64,000 nucleotides of DNA, from positions 1-64,000 of the forward strand of contig JAQULR010000005.1 in NCBI GenBank assembly GCA_028749205.1. The letters are read 5' to 3'. Under the pieces are notes generated by a model. It was not told the origin of the DNA and searched no databases. It saw only the letters and a program-made list of their open reading frames with translations. Shown piece by piece: positions 40,744 to 50,434 of this stretch. Both the position numbers and the translations under genes were made by a program. Numbering within the stretch: the first letter of the stretch is position 1; each line of letters opens with the position of its first letter. The DNA comes from Acidobacteriota bacterium. GTDB taxonomy: Bacteria; Acidobacteriota; Aminicenantia; Aminicenantales; Saccharicenantaceae.

Positions 40744-41283
40744 ATGGAAGCCCTTGACCTTCTCCGGCAAGTGTTGAGTCAGAAAACCTGTTTGGTTGGG
40801 ATTGGCAACCAATTGCGAGGTGATGATGGCTTCGGGCCTTACTTTATTGAATCGTTGAGGTGCCAAGATTTAATTCCGGGAATTAATTTGATGACAGTAG
40901 AAGACGTCCCTGAGAATTTTGCTTTCCCAATTTCAAAAAAAGATTTAGACAACGTGGTCTTTGTCGACGCGGTCATTCTGAATGCTCCGGCCGGCACAGT
41001 TATCTTTGGCCCGCTGGATGAATTTGAAGAAATCGGGCAAATTGCTTCTACTCATAAATTATCGCTCAGACTGACAGCCCGAGTGCTCGAGGAAAGTGGG
41101 AAAAAAGTCTTCCTCCTTGGGGTAGTTCCTAAAACTATGGAATTTGGACAAAAATTGTCTCCTGAGATTAAGGAAATTGCCGAAGAATTGATTACCATTA
41201 TTGAGCAACAGCTAAATGACAGCCCTTATCAAAAAGAACATATCTCTTCAGATAAAGCAGAACGGGAAAGGGAGAAAGGCTGA
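40744..41283 (+). CDS. Hydrogenase maturation protease (HycI/HoxW-type)
   Basis: LVGIGNQLRGDDGFGPYFIESL; VVFVDAV; THKLSLRL; start placed at internal MEALDLL. Confidence 0.87.
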   Translation: MEALDLLRQVLSQKTCLVGIGNQLRGDDGFGPYFIESLRCQDLIPGINLMTVEDVPENFAFPISKKDLDNVVFVDAVILNAPAGTVIFGPLDEFEEIGQIASTHKLSLRLTARVLEESGKKVFLLGVVPKTMEFGQKLSPEIKEIAEELITIIEQQLNDSPYQKEHISSDKAEREREKG

Positions 41284-43181
41284 TGACTATCCTGTCAGGT
41301 TTCTGGCTCTTCTGGCTGAGTTTGCTTCTGGCTTCCTTCCTGGCGCTAATCTTAAAGAAAAAAACCAACTATCTTCGCTCCGCCGGGACTTTATTGCTCT
41401 GTCTGAGTTGCTTGATACTGATCTTAATCTCTCTATCCATCCTCGGGAAAGGAGGCTCTCCCCTCGAATTCGAGGTTAAAGTCGGAAGTTTTCATCTGCC
41501 ATTTTTAATTGATGGTCTGTCGGCGCTCTTTCTCCTGCTTCTTTCTGTTTTAACTTTAGCTTCAGTCATTTTTTCGCTGGATTTTGTCAAAAAATATAAA
41601 GGTGACGAGTTCTGGAAATATTATCTGATATTGCCTCTGTTTATTGGTGGCCTAGCCGGACTGCTGACCGTTGATGACCTCGGACCGGGCTTTACCCTGG
41701 CCTGGCAGTTAATGGTTATCTCTTCTTATCTTTTAATCAGATGGGGAAGGCCGACTAAAGTTTCAGCCCGACCGGCTTTAGTCTATCTCCTTTTTATGGA
41801 AGCCGCCTGGCTGATGATTACTGGTTCTGCTTTCCTGGCCAAAGGTTATATTTTTGGTGATTCGCTGGGTACTGTTGGCTTGAAGCTGGCTCAAAGTGGC
41901 CCCTGGCAGGCTATTTTATTTTTTAGCCTCCTCTTTCTCGGCTTTGGTATTAAAACGGGGGTTTTCCCTTTTGGACAATGGTGGATACCTGATGCCTATT
42001 CGACTGCCTGGCCTCAGGTTTCTTCTCTTCTGGCCGGTCTTCTGGAAAAGACTGGCGTTTTCGGGTTGATTCGAATCTTTTTCTTTGTGGCTAAAAGCTC
42101 AGGCGCAGCTTTTAATCCTGATCTCTGGGGAAAGGTGCTGGTGGTAGCTGGAGTAATAACGCTTTTTATTGGGACTGTTCAGGCTATCAAACAGAGTGAC
42201 TATCTCCGCCTTCTGGCTTATAGCTCGATCGGACAGGTTGGCTACATAATTTTTGCTCTGGGGAGTAGCCTGCTGGCCTGGAATAGCTCCTTACCTCTGG
42301 CAAAATCTCTAGCCTCAGTTATTTTTATTGCTGCTGTTTATCATAGCCTTAACCATGGTATTTTTAAGGGTCTTCTTTTTCTACTGGGAGGAAACCTCCT
42401 TTATGCCACCGGCACGCGTGACTTGAATCGCCTGGGTGGACTGCTATCTGTTATGCCAGTCAGTGGCTTTCTGGCGGCTATTGCTTCTTATTCTATCTCC
42501 GGTATGCCAGCTTCCAGCGGTTTTGTCAGTAAATGGTTAATGATTTCCTCTAATTTTCTGGCCGGCCGGGACAGCTTGCTTTTGACCCTTTCTGGCATTG
42601 TAGCTCTTTTCACAGCTGCTTTTACCTTAGCCTGCTATGTCAAATTTTTTGGCCTGGCTTTTACTTCTGCTGGTGCCAGCTGGAAACTGAAAAGAAGCAT
42701 TAAGGAAGTCCCCTGGAAGTTGCTGGCTTCTGAAATCTTCCTGACCGTCATTTGCTTAAGCCAGGCTTTTCTTCCAATGGGCTATGTTAAGCTGATTGAC
42801 CGCAGCCTTGGACTTTCTTCTGGCTTCCTTTTGTCAGAAGCTGGTGGGGATTTACTGAGTGGAAAGATGTTCAGTTTAAAAATTCATGACGGCCAAAGCC
42901 TCCTGGCGGCCACTTCCCCGCTTTTAATGCTGTTTCTCATTGTTTTATTGGCTTTCCTGGCCTATTGGTTTAGCCGGTCGGCACATCCAGCCGAGACCAA
43001 AGTTCCTGCCTGGCTTTGCGGATACCAGGATTTAAACTTGAACAATGTTTATGCTGACCGTCATGTCTTCTCTGATTTAAAGAAATTTTTCTGGTGGACG
43101 GGCGGCTCGCCTAAAAAAGTTATTGACGATAATGACCCGACTGTTTTGCCTGATAGCCAGCCAAAAGGTGAAGTAGAATGA
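41283..43181 (+). CDS. Membrane antiporter-like subunit of group-4 hydrogenase (HycC/HyfB-like, NuoL/ND5 family)
   Basis: Many TM helices; LLAYSSIGQVGYIIFALG, YHSLNHGIFKGLLFLLGGNLL, ISGMPASSGFVSKWLM. Confidence 0.88.
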   Translation: MTILSGFWLFWLSLLLASFLALILKKKTNYLRSAGTLLLCLSCLILILISLSILGKGGSPLEFEVKVGSFHLPFLIDGLSALFLLLLSVLTLASVIFSLDFVKKYKGDEFWKYYLILPLFIGGLAGLLTVDDLGPGFTLAWQLMVISSYLLIRWGRPTKVSARPALVYLLFMEAAWLMITGSAFLAKGYIFGDSLGTVGLKLAQSGPWQAILFFSLLFLGFGIKTGVFPFGQWWIPDAYSTAWPQVSSLLAGLLEKTGVFGLIRIFFFVAKSSGAAFNPDLWGKVLVVAGVITLFIGTVQAIKQSDYLRLLAYSSIGQVGYIIFALGSSLLAWNSSLPLAKSLASVIFIAAVYHSLNHGIFKGLLFLLGGNLLYATGTRDLNRLGGLLSVMPVSGFLAAIASYSISGMPASSGFVSKWLMISSNFLAGRDSLLLTLSGIVALFTAAFTLACYVKFFGLAFTSAGASWKLKRSIKEVPWKLLASEIFLTVICLSQAFLPMGYVKLIDRSLGLSSGFLLSEAGGDLLSGKMFSLKIHDGQSLLAATSPLLMLFLIVLLAFLAYWFSRSAHPAETKVPAWLCGYQDLNLNNVYADRHVFSDLKKFFWWTGGSPKKVIDDNDPTVLPDSQPKGEVE

Positions 43182-44869
43182 GCAGAAAAGAAGAATTACT
43201 GAACCTGCTTAAGGATAAATTGAGAGGAAAGTTTCTGGCCGGGAGCAGTCTGGAAGATAAGCGTCTGTTTATTGATATAAAAAAAGAAGCACTGGTCGAA
43301 ACAGCCAGTCTCCTGATGAAAGAGGGCGCCCGCTATCAAATGGGCGTTGGCTATGAGGCCAAGAAGAATGGCCAGGGTCTGGCCATGGTTCACACCTTTG
43401 CCTTTGATGCTGATTCTCTGCTGGTGGCTATCAGGGCTTTAACAACAGAAGATAAGCCAGAATTTGATTCGCTCACCCCTTTCATTCCTGGTGCTGGCTG
43501 GTCAGAGCGTGAATATATTGACCTTCTCGGGCTTCATTTTAAAAATCATCCGAATCCCAAACGCCTGGTACTGTCTGATGACTGGCCGGAGGGAATTTAT
43601 CCTCTTCGCCAGGATGTCCCTTATGACCTGATGCCCCCCTCGGCCGAAGAGGTAGCTTTCCGGCTCGACGAGGCTCCGCCTGGCAGTTCTATCATTCCCT
43701 TTGGACCTTTTCATGCCTGTCTGCATGAGCCTGCTCATTTTGCTGTTTATGTAGATGGGGAGGAAATCAAGGGCTGTGAATACAGAGGTTTTATGGTTCA
43801 TCGGGGCATTGAAAAATTAGCCGCGACCGAGCTTACCTATAATGAAATACCTTTTGTAGCTGAACGAATTTGTGGGATTTGCGGCTCAGTGCATTCGGTC
43901 AATTATGCTCAGGCTGTCGAGGCAGCTTCTGGCCTTAAAATTCCACGGCGAGCTGAGTTTATCAGAACAATTATGCTGGAAATAGAGAGGCTTCATTCCC
44001 ACCTGATGTGGTTGGGAGTGGCCGGCCACCTCATCGGCTTTGATACTGTTTTTATGCAGGCCTGGAGAATAAGGGAGAAAATAATGTGGCTGGCCGAAAG
44101 TCTGACCGGCAATAGGAAAACTTATGGAATGGTCATCGTCGGGGGTGTAAGACGGGATATCGATCTGACCAAAGCTGACCTGATTAAGAAAACCCTGTCC
44201 GAAGTTGAAAAAGATATGCTGGCTCTGGAAAAGGCCATTATCAAAGATAAAGCTATCCACAGAAGAACTAAAGGTGTTGGCTATCTCTCCAGAGAAAAGG
44301 CGGTGGAGTGGAATCTGGTAGGACCGGTGGCCAGAGCCCGGGGGCTGGATATGGATGCGAGGAGAGACCACCGCTATGCTGCTTATGATGAGGTGAAGTT
44401 TGATGTTGTGGTGGCTGATTCCGGTGATGTCTGGGGAACACTGGTCGTCAGGATTAAAGAGATTTATGAGGCCATAAAGATTATCCATCAGTGCCTGGGA
44501 AAACTGGCTTCGGAGCTCCAGGGTTCTCCCCTTGCTATTGAGATAGAAGGACCGGTTCCAGCTGGTCAACAGGGATTGTCGGTAGTGGAGGCGCCGCGGG
44601 GAGAAGCTGTCCACTATGTCCTTACCGGTGATGATAACCGTCCAGAACGCTGGCGGGTGCGAGCGCCAACTTATCCCAACCTCCAGGCCGTACCTGATAT
44701 GTTGCTCAATAACAAGCTGGCTGATTTTCCCATTATAGTTGGCTCAATTGATCCCTGCATATCCTGCACTGACCGGGTAGCGGTTATAGATAGAAAAACA
44801 GCTGCTGACAGAATTTTAAGCCGACAGGAGCTGGAAAAACTGTCCAGAGAGGTGAGGTCTAAGACATGA
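43178..44869 (+). CDS. Group-4 [NiFe]-hydrogenase large subunit, HycE/HyfG-like (NuoC-NuoD fusion)
   Basis: NuoC-like N-terminus; Ni ligands RICGICGSVHSVNYAQAVE and SIDPCISCTDR. Confidence 0.92.
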   Translation: MSRKEELLNLLKDKLRGKFLAGSSLEDKRLFIDIKKEALVETASLLMKEGARYQMGVGYEAKKNGQGLAMVHTFAFDADSLLVAIRALTTEDKPEFDSLTPFIPGAGWSEREYIDLLGLHFKNHPNPKRLVLSDDWPEGIYPLRQDVPYDLMPPSAEEVAFRLDEAPPGSSIIPFGPFHACLHEPAHFAVYVDGEEIKGCEYRGFMVHRGIEKLAATELTYNEIPFVAERICGICGSVHSVNYAQAVEAASGLKIPRRAEFIRTIMLEIERLHSHLMWLGVAGHLIGFDTVFMQAWRIREKIMWLAESLTGNRKTYGMVIVGGVRRDIDLTKADLIKKTLSEVEKDMLALEKAIIKDKAIHRRTKGVGYLSREKAVEWNLVGPVARARGLDMDARRDHRYAAYDEVKFDVVVADSGDVWGTLVVRIKEIYEAIKIIHQCLGKLASELQGSPLAIEIEGPVPAGQQGLSVVEAPRGEAVHYVLTGDDNRPERWRVRAPTYPNLQAVPDMLLNNKLADFPIIVGSIDPCISCTDRVAVIDRKTAADRILSRQELEKLSREVRSKT

Positions 44870-45765
44870 AGGTGGTGGCTGTCTTCGTCAATTTAATCTA
44901 TTTTCTCCTGCTGGCCCCTTTTCTGGAGGGGGTGATGAGAAAGCTAACGGCCTGGATTCAATCGAGGAAAGGCCCACCGCTCTATCAGCCTTATCTTGAT
45001 CTTCTGAAACTTTTAGGCAAGGAAAATTTAAACTCAGGTGGGAACTGGGCTTTTCGACTGGCGCCTATTCTGTCTTTTAGCTCAATGCTGGCAGCTATCG
45101 CCCTTATCCCTCTGACCGGTCAGGCTAATATTTTAGCTCATTCATCAGACTTAATGACTCTGATTTATTTTTTGACCCTGAGCGGTTTTTGTCTGCTGGT
45201 TGGGGCTTTAGGCAGTGGGAATCCCTTTGCGGCGGTGGGGGCCAGCCGGGAAATGATGACAACGGTTATGCTCGAACCGGTTCTGGCTATGCTCTTGATT
45301 CTGGGTACAGTCAGAATCGGTAACTTCTCTTTGAGTGCTGCCGTCTCGGGCGTGGCGGTCAGCAGAGGTGGTTCCTATTTTCTGATGCTGGTTGTTTATC
45401 TTCTGGCTCTTCAGGCTTTTGCCGCCAGACAGCCTTTTGATATCGCTGAAGCTGAGGTTGAAATTCTGGAAGGACCCTATATGGAATATAGCGGGCCGAA
45501 TTATGCTCTACTCCGTTATACTTTAAATCTTAAGAGAATGTTTTATGCCTGGCTTCTTGTCTCTTGCTTTTTAAGTTTTATTCTGCCAGCCAATTTTCTT
45601 TTTAGTCTGCTGTTGCAGACTGTGCTGATTATCGTGGTCTTTGTTTTAATTTCGCTTATCGGAGCGACTCATCCACGTTTCAGAATAGACCAGGCCTTAA
45701 AATATTATGCTTTGCTTTTAATTTTAGCCCTGATAGCGGTTGGTTTGGCGGTTAAGGGCTGGTGA
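44866..45765 (+). CDS. Membrane subunit HycD/HyfC-like (NuoH family)
   Basis: FLEGVMRKLTAWIQSRKGPPLYQPYLDLLKLLGKE; ARQPFDIAEAEVEILEGPYMEYSGPNYALL. Confidence 0.9.
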   Translation: MKVVAVFVNLIYFLLLAPFLEGVMRKLTAWIQSRKGPPLYQPYLDLLKLLGKENLNSGGNWAFRLAPILSFSSMLAAIALIPLTGQANILAHSSDLMTLIYFLTLSGFCLLVGALGSGNPFAAVGASREMMTTVMLEPVLAMLLILGTVRIGNFSLSAAVSGVAVSRGGSYFLMLVVYLLALQAFAARQPFDIAEAEVEILEGPYMEYSGPNYALLRYTLNLKRMFYAWLLVSCFLSFILPANFLFSLLLQTVLIIVVFVLISLIGATHPRFRIDQALKYYALLLILALIAVGLAVKGW

Positions 45766-45786
45766 TGATGAAAGGCGGGGTTTAAG

Positions 45787-46350
45787 ATGTGGCTCTGGAA
45801 TAAAATCAAACAACTGACCATTCCTTCCAGGACAGGGGTCGTTACTCTGCGTTATCCTTATAAGCCCAGGCCGGCTCCCGCCGGTTTCCGCGGCCAGCCT
45901 GTCTGGGATCACACCAAATGCATTGGTTGTGCCGGCTGTGCCAGCAACTGCCCGGCCAGAACCATTTTCCTCCGGGATATCTGTCAGGAAATAAGGATTC
46001 TAATTTATGATTCATCTCGCTGCACTTATTGCGGTAGATGTGCTGACCTCTGTCCGGAAAAAGCCATCACCATGAGCGAGAATTTTGAACTGGCCACCGA
46101 TAATCGCCAGGATATAACTCAGACCATAGAGCTGTTTATGATGACCTGTCAACGCTGTGGCCGCTGCTACGACCTGGAAATAAAGAATGCCCTTGATAAG
46201 CTGCAAATGCTTGGCTACCGTTATGATAGCCTGGAGGTCAGAAAAGTCATAGGGCAGTCAACGCCTGAATTTGAACCCGAGCATTTAGAGAAAACAGCTA
46301 CTTATCGCCGTCCCGAAAAACTGGAGAAGTCGTCATGTGGAAAAGACTAA
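45787..46350 (+). CDS. 2[4Fe-4S] ferredoxin-like subunit HycF/HyfH-like
   Basis: KCIGCAGCASNCPARTI, RCTYCGRCADLCPEKAI, extra MTCQRCGRCYD pair. Confidence 0.9.
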   Translation: MWLWNKIKQLTIPSRTGVVTLRYPYKPRPAPAGFRGQPVWDHTKCIGCAGCASNCPARTIFLRDICQEIRILIYDSSRCTYCGRCADLCPEKAITMSENFELATDNRQDITQTIELFMMTCQRCGRCYDLEIKNALDKLQMLGYRYDSLEVRKVIGQSTPEFEPEHLEKTATYRRPEKLEKSSCGKD

Positions 46351-46895
46351 CAGAGAAGGCTTTTCGCCGCTCAGTCTGGGTTTATCATTGCAACAGCGGA
46401 GCCTGCAATGGTTGTGATATAGAAATCCTGAATGTTTTAACGCCTTATTATGATGTGGAGAGATTCGGCATCAGGTTAGTTGCCTCTCCCCGTCATGCCG
46501 ATGCCATTCTTCTCTCGGGGGCGGTGACCAGACCAACGCTGCCTCTGGTTAAGAAAGCCTATCAGGCAGTGCCAGCCCCGAAGCTGGTCTTTGCCGTCGG
46601 TTCCTGTGCCATCGGGGGAGGATGCTGGTATGACACCTATAACGTGACTGGTGGTGGGGATAAAGCCATCCCGGTCAATTATTTTATTCCGGGCTGTCCG
46701 CCCCGGCCGGAAGCCATCATCTTCGGGATAGCTCTGGCTCTGGGCCTGGTTGACAAGAAAGTGGCACCGGTTGAGCTCAAGCAGATGGAGTTCCCGGTTG
46801 ATATGTACCGGCAAGCAAAAATTCTGGAAAGCAACCGGGTAATATATAAACTTCTGGGCGAGGAAGATGACCGCCTTCTATCCGGGAGGAAATGA
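46335..46895 (+). CDS. Group-4 [NiFe]-hydrogenase small subunit, HycG/HyfI-like (NuoB family)
   Basis: CNSGACNGCDIEILNVLTPYYDVERFGIRLVASPRHADAILLSGAVTRP; VGSCAIGGGCW; PGCPPRPEAI. Confidence 0.92.
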   Translation: MWKRLTEKAFRRSVWVYHCNSGACNGCDIEILNVLTPYYDVERFGIRLVASPRHADAILLSGAVTRPTLPLVKKAYQAVPAPKLVFAVGSCAIGGGCWYDTYNVTGGGDKAIPVNYFIPGCPPRPEAIIFGIALALGLVDKKVAPVELKQMEFPVDMYRQAKILESNRVIYKLLGEEDDRLLSGRK

Positions 46896-47302
46896 CTATG
46901 GCCAGAATTCTATTGGTTGATGACGACCGTGACCTGACCGACAGCTTAAGTCAGATCTTGCGTCTTAAAGGCTATGAGGTGGTTGTAGCTTATAACGGGG
47001 CAGAAGGATTAAAGAAACTACTGGAAACGAAACCGGATCTAGTCATTATGGATGTTATGATGGAAACAGACACGGCTGGCTTTGAAGCTATTTATAAAAT
47101 CAGAAGTGAACGTCCTGATTCTAAATTCAGAGACTTTAAGGATATTCCCATTATTATCCTGACCGCTATTGACCAGGTGACCAACTCCCGCTTTTCTCTT
47201 GACCAGGAAGAAAGCTTTCTCCCAGGACATAATGAGTTTCTGACCAAGCCAGTGGATATAGATGAGTTTTTACAGAAAATTGAATCCTGTCTAAAAAAAT
47301 GA
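46892..47302 (+). CDS. Single-domain response regulator (REC), overlaps hydrogenase small-subunit stop
   Basis: ILLVDDDRDLTDSLSQILRLKGYEV...PDLVIMDVMMETDTAG...FLTKPVDIDEF; ATGA overlap. Confidence 0.9.
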   Translation: MTMARILLVDDDRDLTDSLSQILRLKGYEVVVAYNGAEGLKKLLETKPDLVIMDVMMETDTAGFEAIYKIRSERPDSKFRDFKDIPIIILTAIDQVTNSRFSLDQEESFLPGHNEFLTKPVDIDEFLQKIESCLKK

Positions 47303-47311
47303 CTTAAGAGC

Positions 47312-49261
47312 ATGAAATTCCAGGGAATTCTTACCAAACTGAACAGATTAGGGTCAAGTCTGAGGTTTAAGCTGATTTTTGGATTTTTAACCATCGTTTT
47401 TTTAATGGGAGCTTTATCTACCTATTTAGGAATAAGTTCAATAAACAGAAATGTTATCAGGGAAGCCTATGATAATGTCAGAAACAGTTTGCGGGCTATC
47501 AGCGATCTTTACCGTGAAGAAATTGAAAAAAGAGCCAATATCATAGAGTATCTTTCTAGAACTTCGGAAATAGTTGGGGCTACTGCTTCAGAAAACCGGG
47601 AATACCTTTACGAAAAGCTGGTCCAGATAAAAGAGGAATTTCAGTTTGATATTGTCAATGTGGTCAAGCCGGATGGTACTATCCTGGTTAGAGCCAATAA
47701 TTATGAGGCTTATGGTGACAGTATTGCTCATTACAAGTACATCGAATGGGTTTTGAGAAACCAGCAACCTGCAGCCGGGACTGGAATACTTGGTTATGAG
47801 AATATAAAAAATGAGGGGCCAGACCTGGCTGAGAGAACAGTAATGAAAATCATTCCGACTCCAAAAGCTAGGGCCCCGCGACTGGAGCCGAAAATAGAAG
47901 ACAGGGCTTTGGTCTTGAAGACAGTATCGCCAATTTTCCAGGATAACCTTCTGGTGGGTATCCTTTATGCGGCGGTTCTGCTTAACAACAATGATCACTT
48001 TGTAGAAAGATTCAAAAGGTTGATTTTTAAAGAAGAAAAGATAAAAGGAAAAGATGTCGGAACCGTTACCATATTCCTGGACGATATTCGGGTTGCCACT
48101 AATGTGGTTGATCAGAGCGGCAGGAGGGCGGTGGGCACTCTGATTTCAGAAGAAGTCTATAAACAAGTTTATGAACAGGGAATGGACTGGCTGGGAAGGG
48201 CTTTTGTAGTCAGCGATTATTATCTTTCTGGATATACCAGGATAACTGATATAGATAACCAGCCGATAGGTATGCTCTATGTAGGAATATTAGAAGCCAA
48301 GTTTAGCCAGATCCTTCGCCAGACTACCCTGCTGTATTTTCTTTTAATTTTTTTGATGACTGCAGTGGCCATCTATATTTCCACCTATTTAGTCAATCTT
48401 TATACCAGGCCTATGAGCCGGATGATTAAGGCCACAGCTGACATTGCTCAGGGAAATTATCATTTACTGACGATTTCTCCCGATGAAAGCGAAGAAATTA
48501 AAGAATTAGAAGAGAATTTTAATTCCATGGTTACTGCTATAGAAGAAAGAGACAGAAAATTGAAGGAGTTAACCGAAAAGACCATTCTCCGTTCAGAGAA
48601 ATTAGCCTCAATTGGGAGGTTAGCTTCTGGTATTGCTCATGAAATCAACAATCCGCTGACGGGAATTCTGGCTTACAGCAGCGTGCTTGAGGAGGAGTTA
48701 AAAGGATCTCCTTATGAACAAGACCTGAAGATAATTAAAGAAGAAACTTTGCGCTGCCGTAAAATAGTGAGAAATCTGCTTGATTTTGCCAGAGATTATA
48801 AACCTGAGAGAACTTATTCTAATCTGAATTCTCTGATTGAGGAAGCCATCCAGCTTTTAGAAAAACACGTCAAATTTCACAATATCAAGATAATAAAGAA
48901 TCTGGACCCAAAACTGCCTGAGATAAAAGTTGATGCCGATGAGTTTCGTTCGGTGATCAATACTTTGGCCGATAATGCTGCTGATGCCATGCCTAATGGC
49001 GGCCAATTAATCATTTCAACAAGCTTTGATTTTGATAACCAACAGGTTATAATCAGGATAGCTGATACAGGAATAGGCATAAGCGAAGAAAATCTGGAAC
49101 GGATATTCGAACCTTTCTTTACCACCAAGGAAAAAGGGAAAGGAACAGGTCTTGGCCTCTCCATGACTTATGGAGTGATTAAGAGACATAATGGAACGAT
49201 TGAGGTAAAAAGCCGAGTTAACGAAGGGACAGAATTTATAATAAAGTTGCCGGTAGAATAA
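47312..49261 (+). CDS. Membrane sensor histidine kinase (Cache-like extracellular sensor, HAMP, HisKA, HATPase)
   Basis: TM helices flanking a periplasmic region; LASGIAHEINNPLTGILAYSSVLEEEL; NTLADNAADAMPNGG; GTGLGLSMTYGVIKRHNG. Confidence 0.9.
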   Translation: MKFQGILTKLNRLGSSLRFKLIFGFLTIVFLMGALSTYLGISSINRNVIREAYDNVRNSLRAISDLYREEIEKRANIIEYLSRTSEIVGATASENREYLYEKLVQIKEEFQFDIVNVVKPDGTILVRANNYEAYGDSIAHYKYIEWVLRNQQPAAGTGILGYENIKNEGPDLAERTVMKIIPTPKARAPRLEPKIEDRALVLKTVSPIFQDNLLVGILYAAVLLNNNDHFVERFKRLIFKEEKIKGKDVGTVTIFLDDIRVATNVVDQSGRRAVGTLISEEVYKQVYEQGMDWLGRAFVVSDYYLSGYTRITDIDNQPIGMLYVGILEAKFSQILRQTTLLYFLLIFLMTAVAIYISTYLVNLYTRPMSRMIKATADIAQGNYHLLTISPDESEEIKELEENFNSMVTAIEERDRKLKELTEKTILRSEKLASIGRLASGIAHEINNPLTGILAYSSVLEEELKGSPYEQDLKIIKEETLRCRKIVRNLLDFARDYKPERTYSNLNSLIEEAIQLLEKHVKFHNIKIIKNLDPKLPEIKVDADEFRSVINTLADNAADAMPNGGQLIISTSFDFDNQQVIIRIADTGIGISEENLERIFEPFFTTKEKGKGTGLGLSMTYGVIKRHNGTIEVKSRVNEGTEFIIKLPVE

Positions 49262-49284
49262 AATCCGGGCATAGGGAGAAAAAA

Positions 49285-50349
49285 ATGAGCAAACCTAGAA
49301 TCTTATTTATCGATGATGAAGAAATTGTCCTGCGTAGCTGTCAGCGGATATTTGCCTCTTCAGATTATGAGATAGACACCGCATCTTCTGGCGAAGAAGG
49401 ACTCAGCAAGGCGATTAATCAAGATTTTGATATTGTTGTTACAGATTTAAAGATGCCTGGAGTTGGAGGGATGGAGGTGCTTTCCAGGTTGAGAAAGGTC
49501 AGGCCTGATACTACGGTGATCATTTTCACCGGTTATGCCAGTGTTGACACTGCCCGTGAGGCTCTGAAAAATGGTGCTTTCGATTATATTCCAAAGCCAT
49601 TTACTCCCGACGAAATGAGGGAAGTTATCAAGAATGCTTTAGAAGCCAGAGCTGGCCAACAGCGTAATATGCTGGATTTGATGGCCATTGTTTCCCATGA
49701 ATTAAAAAGCCCCCTGTCATCTCTTCATACCACTGCTTCTACCCTTTATAAGGGTTATTTTGGCAAGCTGTCGCCAGATCAGATGAAAATTCTGGAGTCC
49801 ATCATTCGCAACTGCGAATATCTTGAAGATATTATCCGCAACTATTTAGACCTGTCCAAGATGGAACTTGAGCAGCTGGGTGCCTTTATGGAGGAGATAG
49901 ATTTCATCAAAGATGTGGTTGAAGAAATACTCAATCTGCCAGAAGTTGCTGATAGTGGGAAGAAGATAAAAATTGCCTTAGATGATAAGACTGAGGTTAA
50001 AATCAAAGGTGATCCAAGATTGTTAAAAATCCTGGTCAGGAACTTAATCAATAATGCTATTAAATATGGCTATGAAGGTACAGAAATTAAACTTTGTTTA
50101 GAAAAGAAAGATCGGGAGATGATCTTTTCTGTCTATAATGAAGGTGTTGGGATAAAACCGGAAGATGGTCAGCGCCTTTTTCGCAAGTTTGAGAGGTTAA
50201 AACAGCCAGGAACAGAAGGAGTTAAAGGCTCTGGCCTTGGCCTTTACATCTGTAAAAAAATTGTAGAAAGTCACAAAGGAAGAATCTGGTTTGAATCAGA
50301 ACCAGGGAAATGGGTAACCTTCTATGTCGCCTTGCCCGTAGCCAACTGA
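49285..50349 (+). CDS. Hybrid REC-HisKA-HATPase signalling protein
   Basis: ILFIDDEEIVLRSCQRIFASSDYEIDTASSGEEGL...MAIVSHELKSPLSSLHTT...GSGLGLYICKKIVESHKGRIWFES. Confidence 0.9.
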   Translation: MSKPRILFIDDEEIVLRSCQRIFASSDYEIDTASSGEEGLSKAINQDFDIVVTDLKMPGVGGMEVLSRLRKVRPDTTVIIFTGYASVDTAREALKNGAFDYIPKPFTPDEMREVIKNALEARAGQQRNMLDLMAIVSHELKSPLSSLHTTASTLYKGYFGKLSPDQMKILESIIRNCEYLEDIIRNYLDLSKMELEQLGAFMEEIDFIKDVVEEILNLPEVADSGKKIKIALDDKTEVKIKGDPRLLKILVRNLINNAIKYGYEGTEIKLCLEKKDREMIFSVYNEGVGIKPEDGQRLFRKFERLKQPGTEGVKGSGLGLYICKKIVESHKGRIWFESEPGKWVTFYVALPVAN

Positions 50350-50395
50350 GATATTAAGCTCTTAGGGCTGACTGGGTTCAACAGTCTGCTTTTAA

Positions 50396-50425
50396 TTGAC
50401 AATAGTAGAGGCTCTCTCCTATAAT
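50396..50425 (+). promoter_or_regulatory. Sigma70-type promoter of tmRNA
   Basis: TTGACA (50396-50401), N18, TATAAT (50420-50425), about 10 nt before the tmRNA 5' end. Confidence 0.8.
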
Positions 50426-50434
50426 CTAAATGTC

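Noticed and set aside
43886-44614. 242-aa minus-strand ORF
   Set aside because: Fully antisense to the well-supported hydrogenase large subunit; no family motifs
47588-47998. 136-aa minus-strand ORF
   Set aside because: Antisense to the sensor histidine kinase; no motif support
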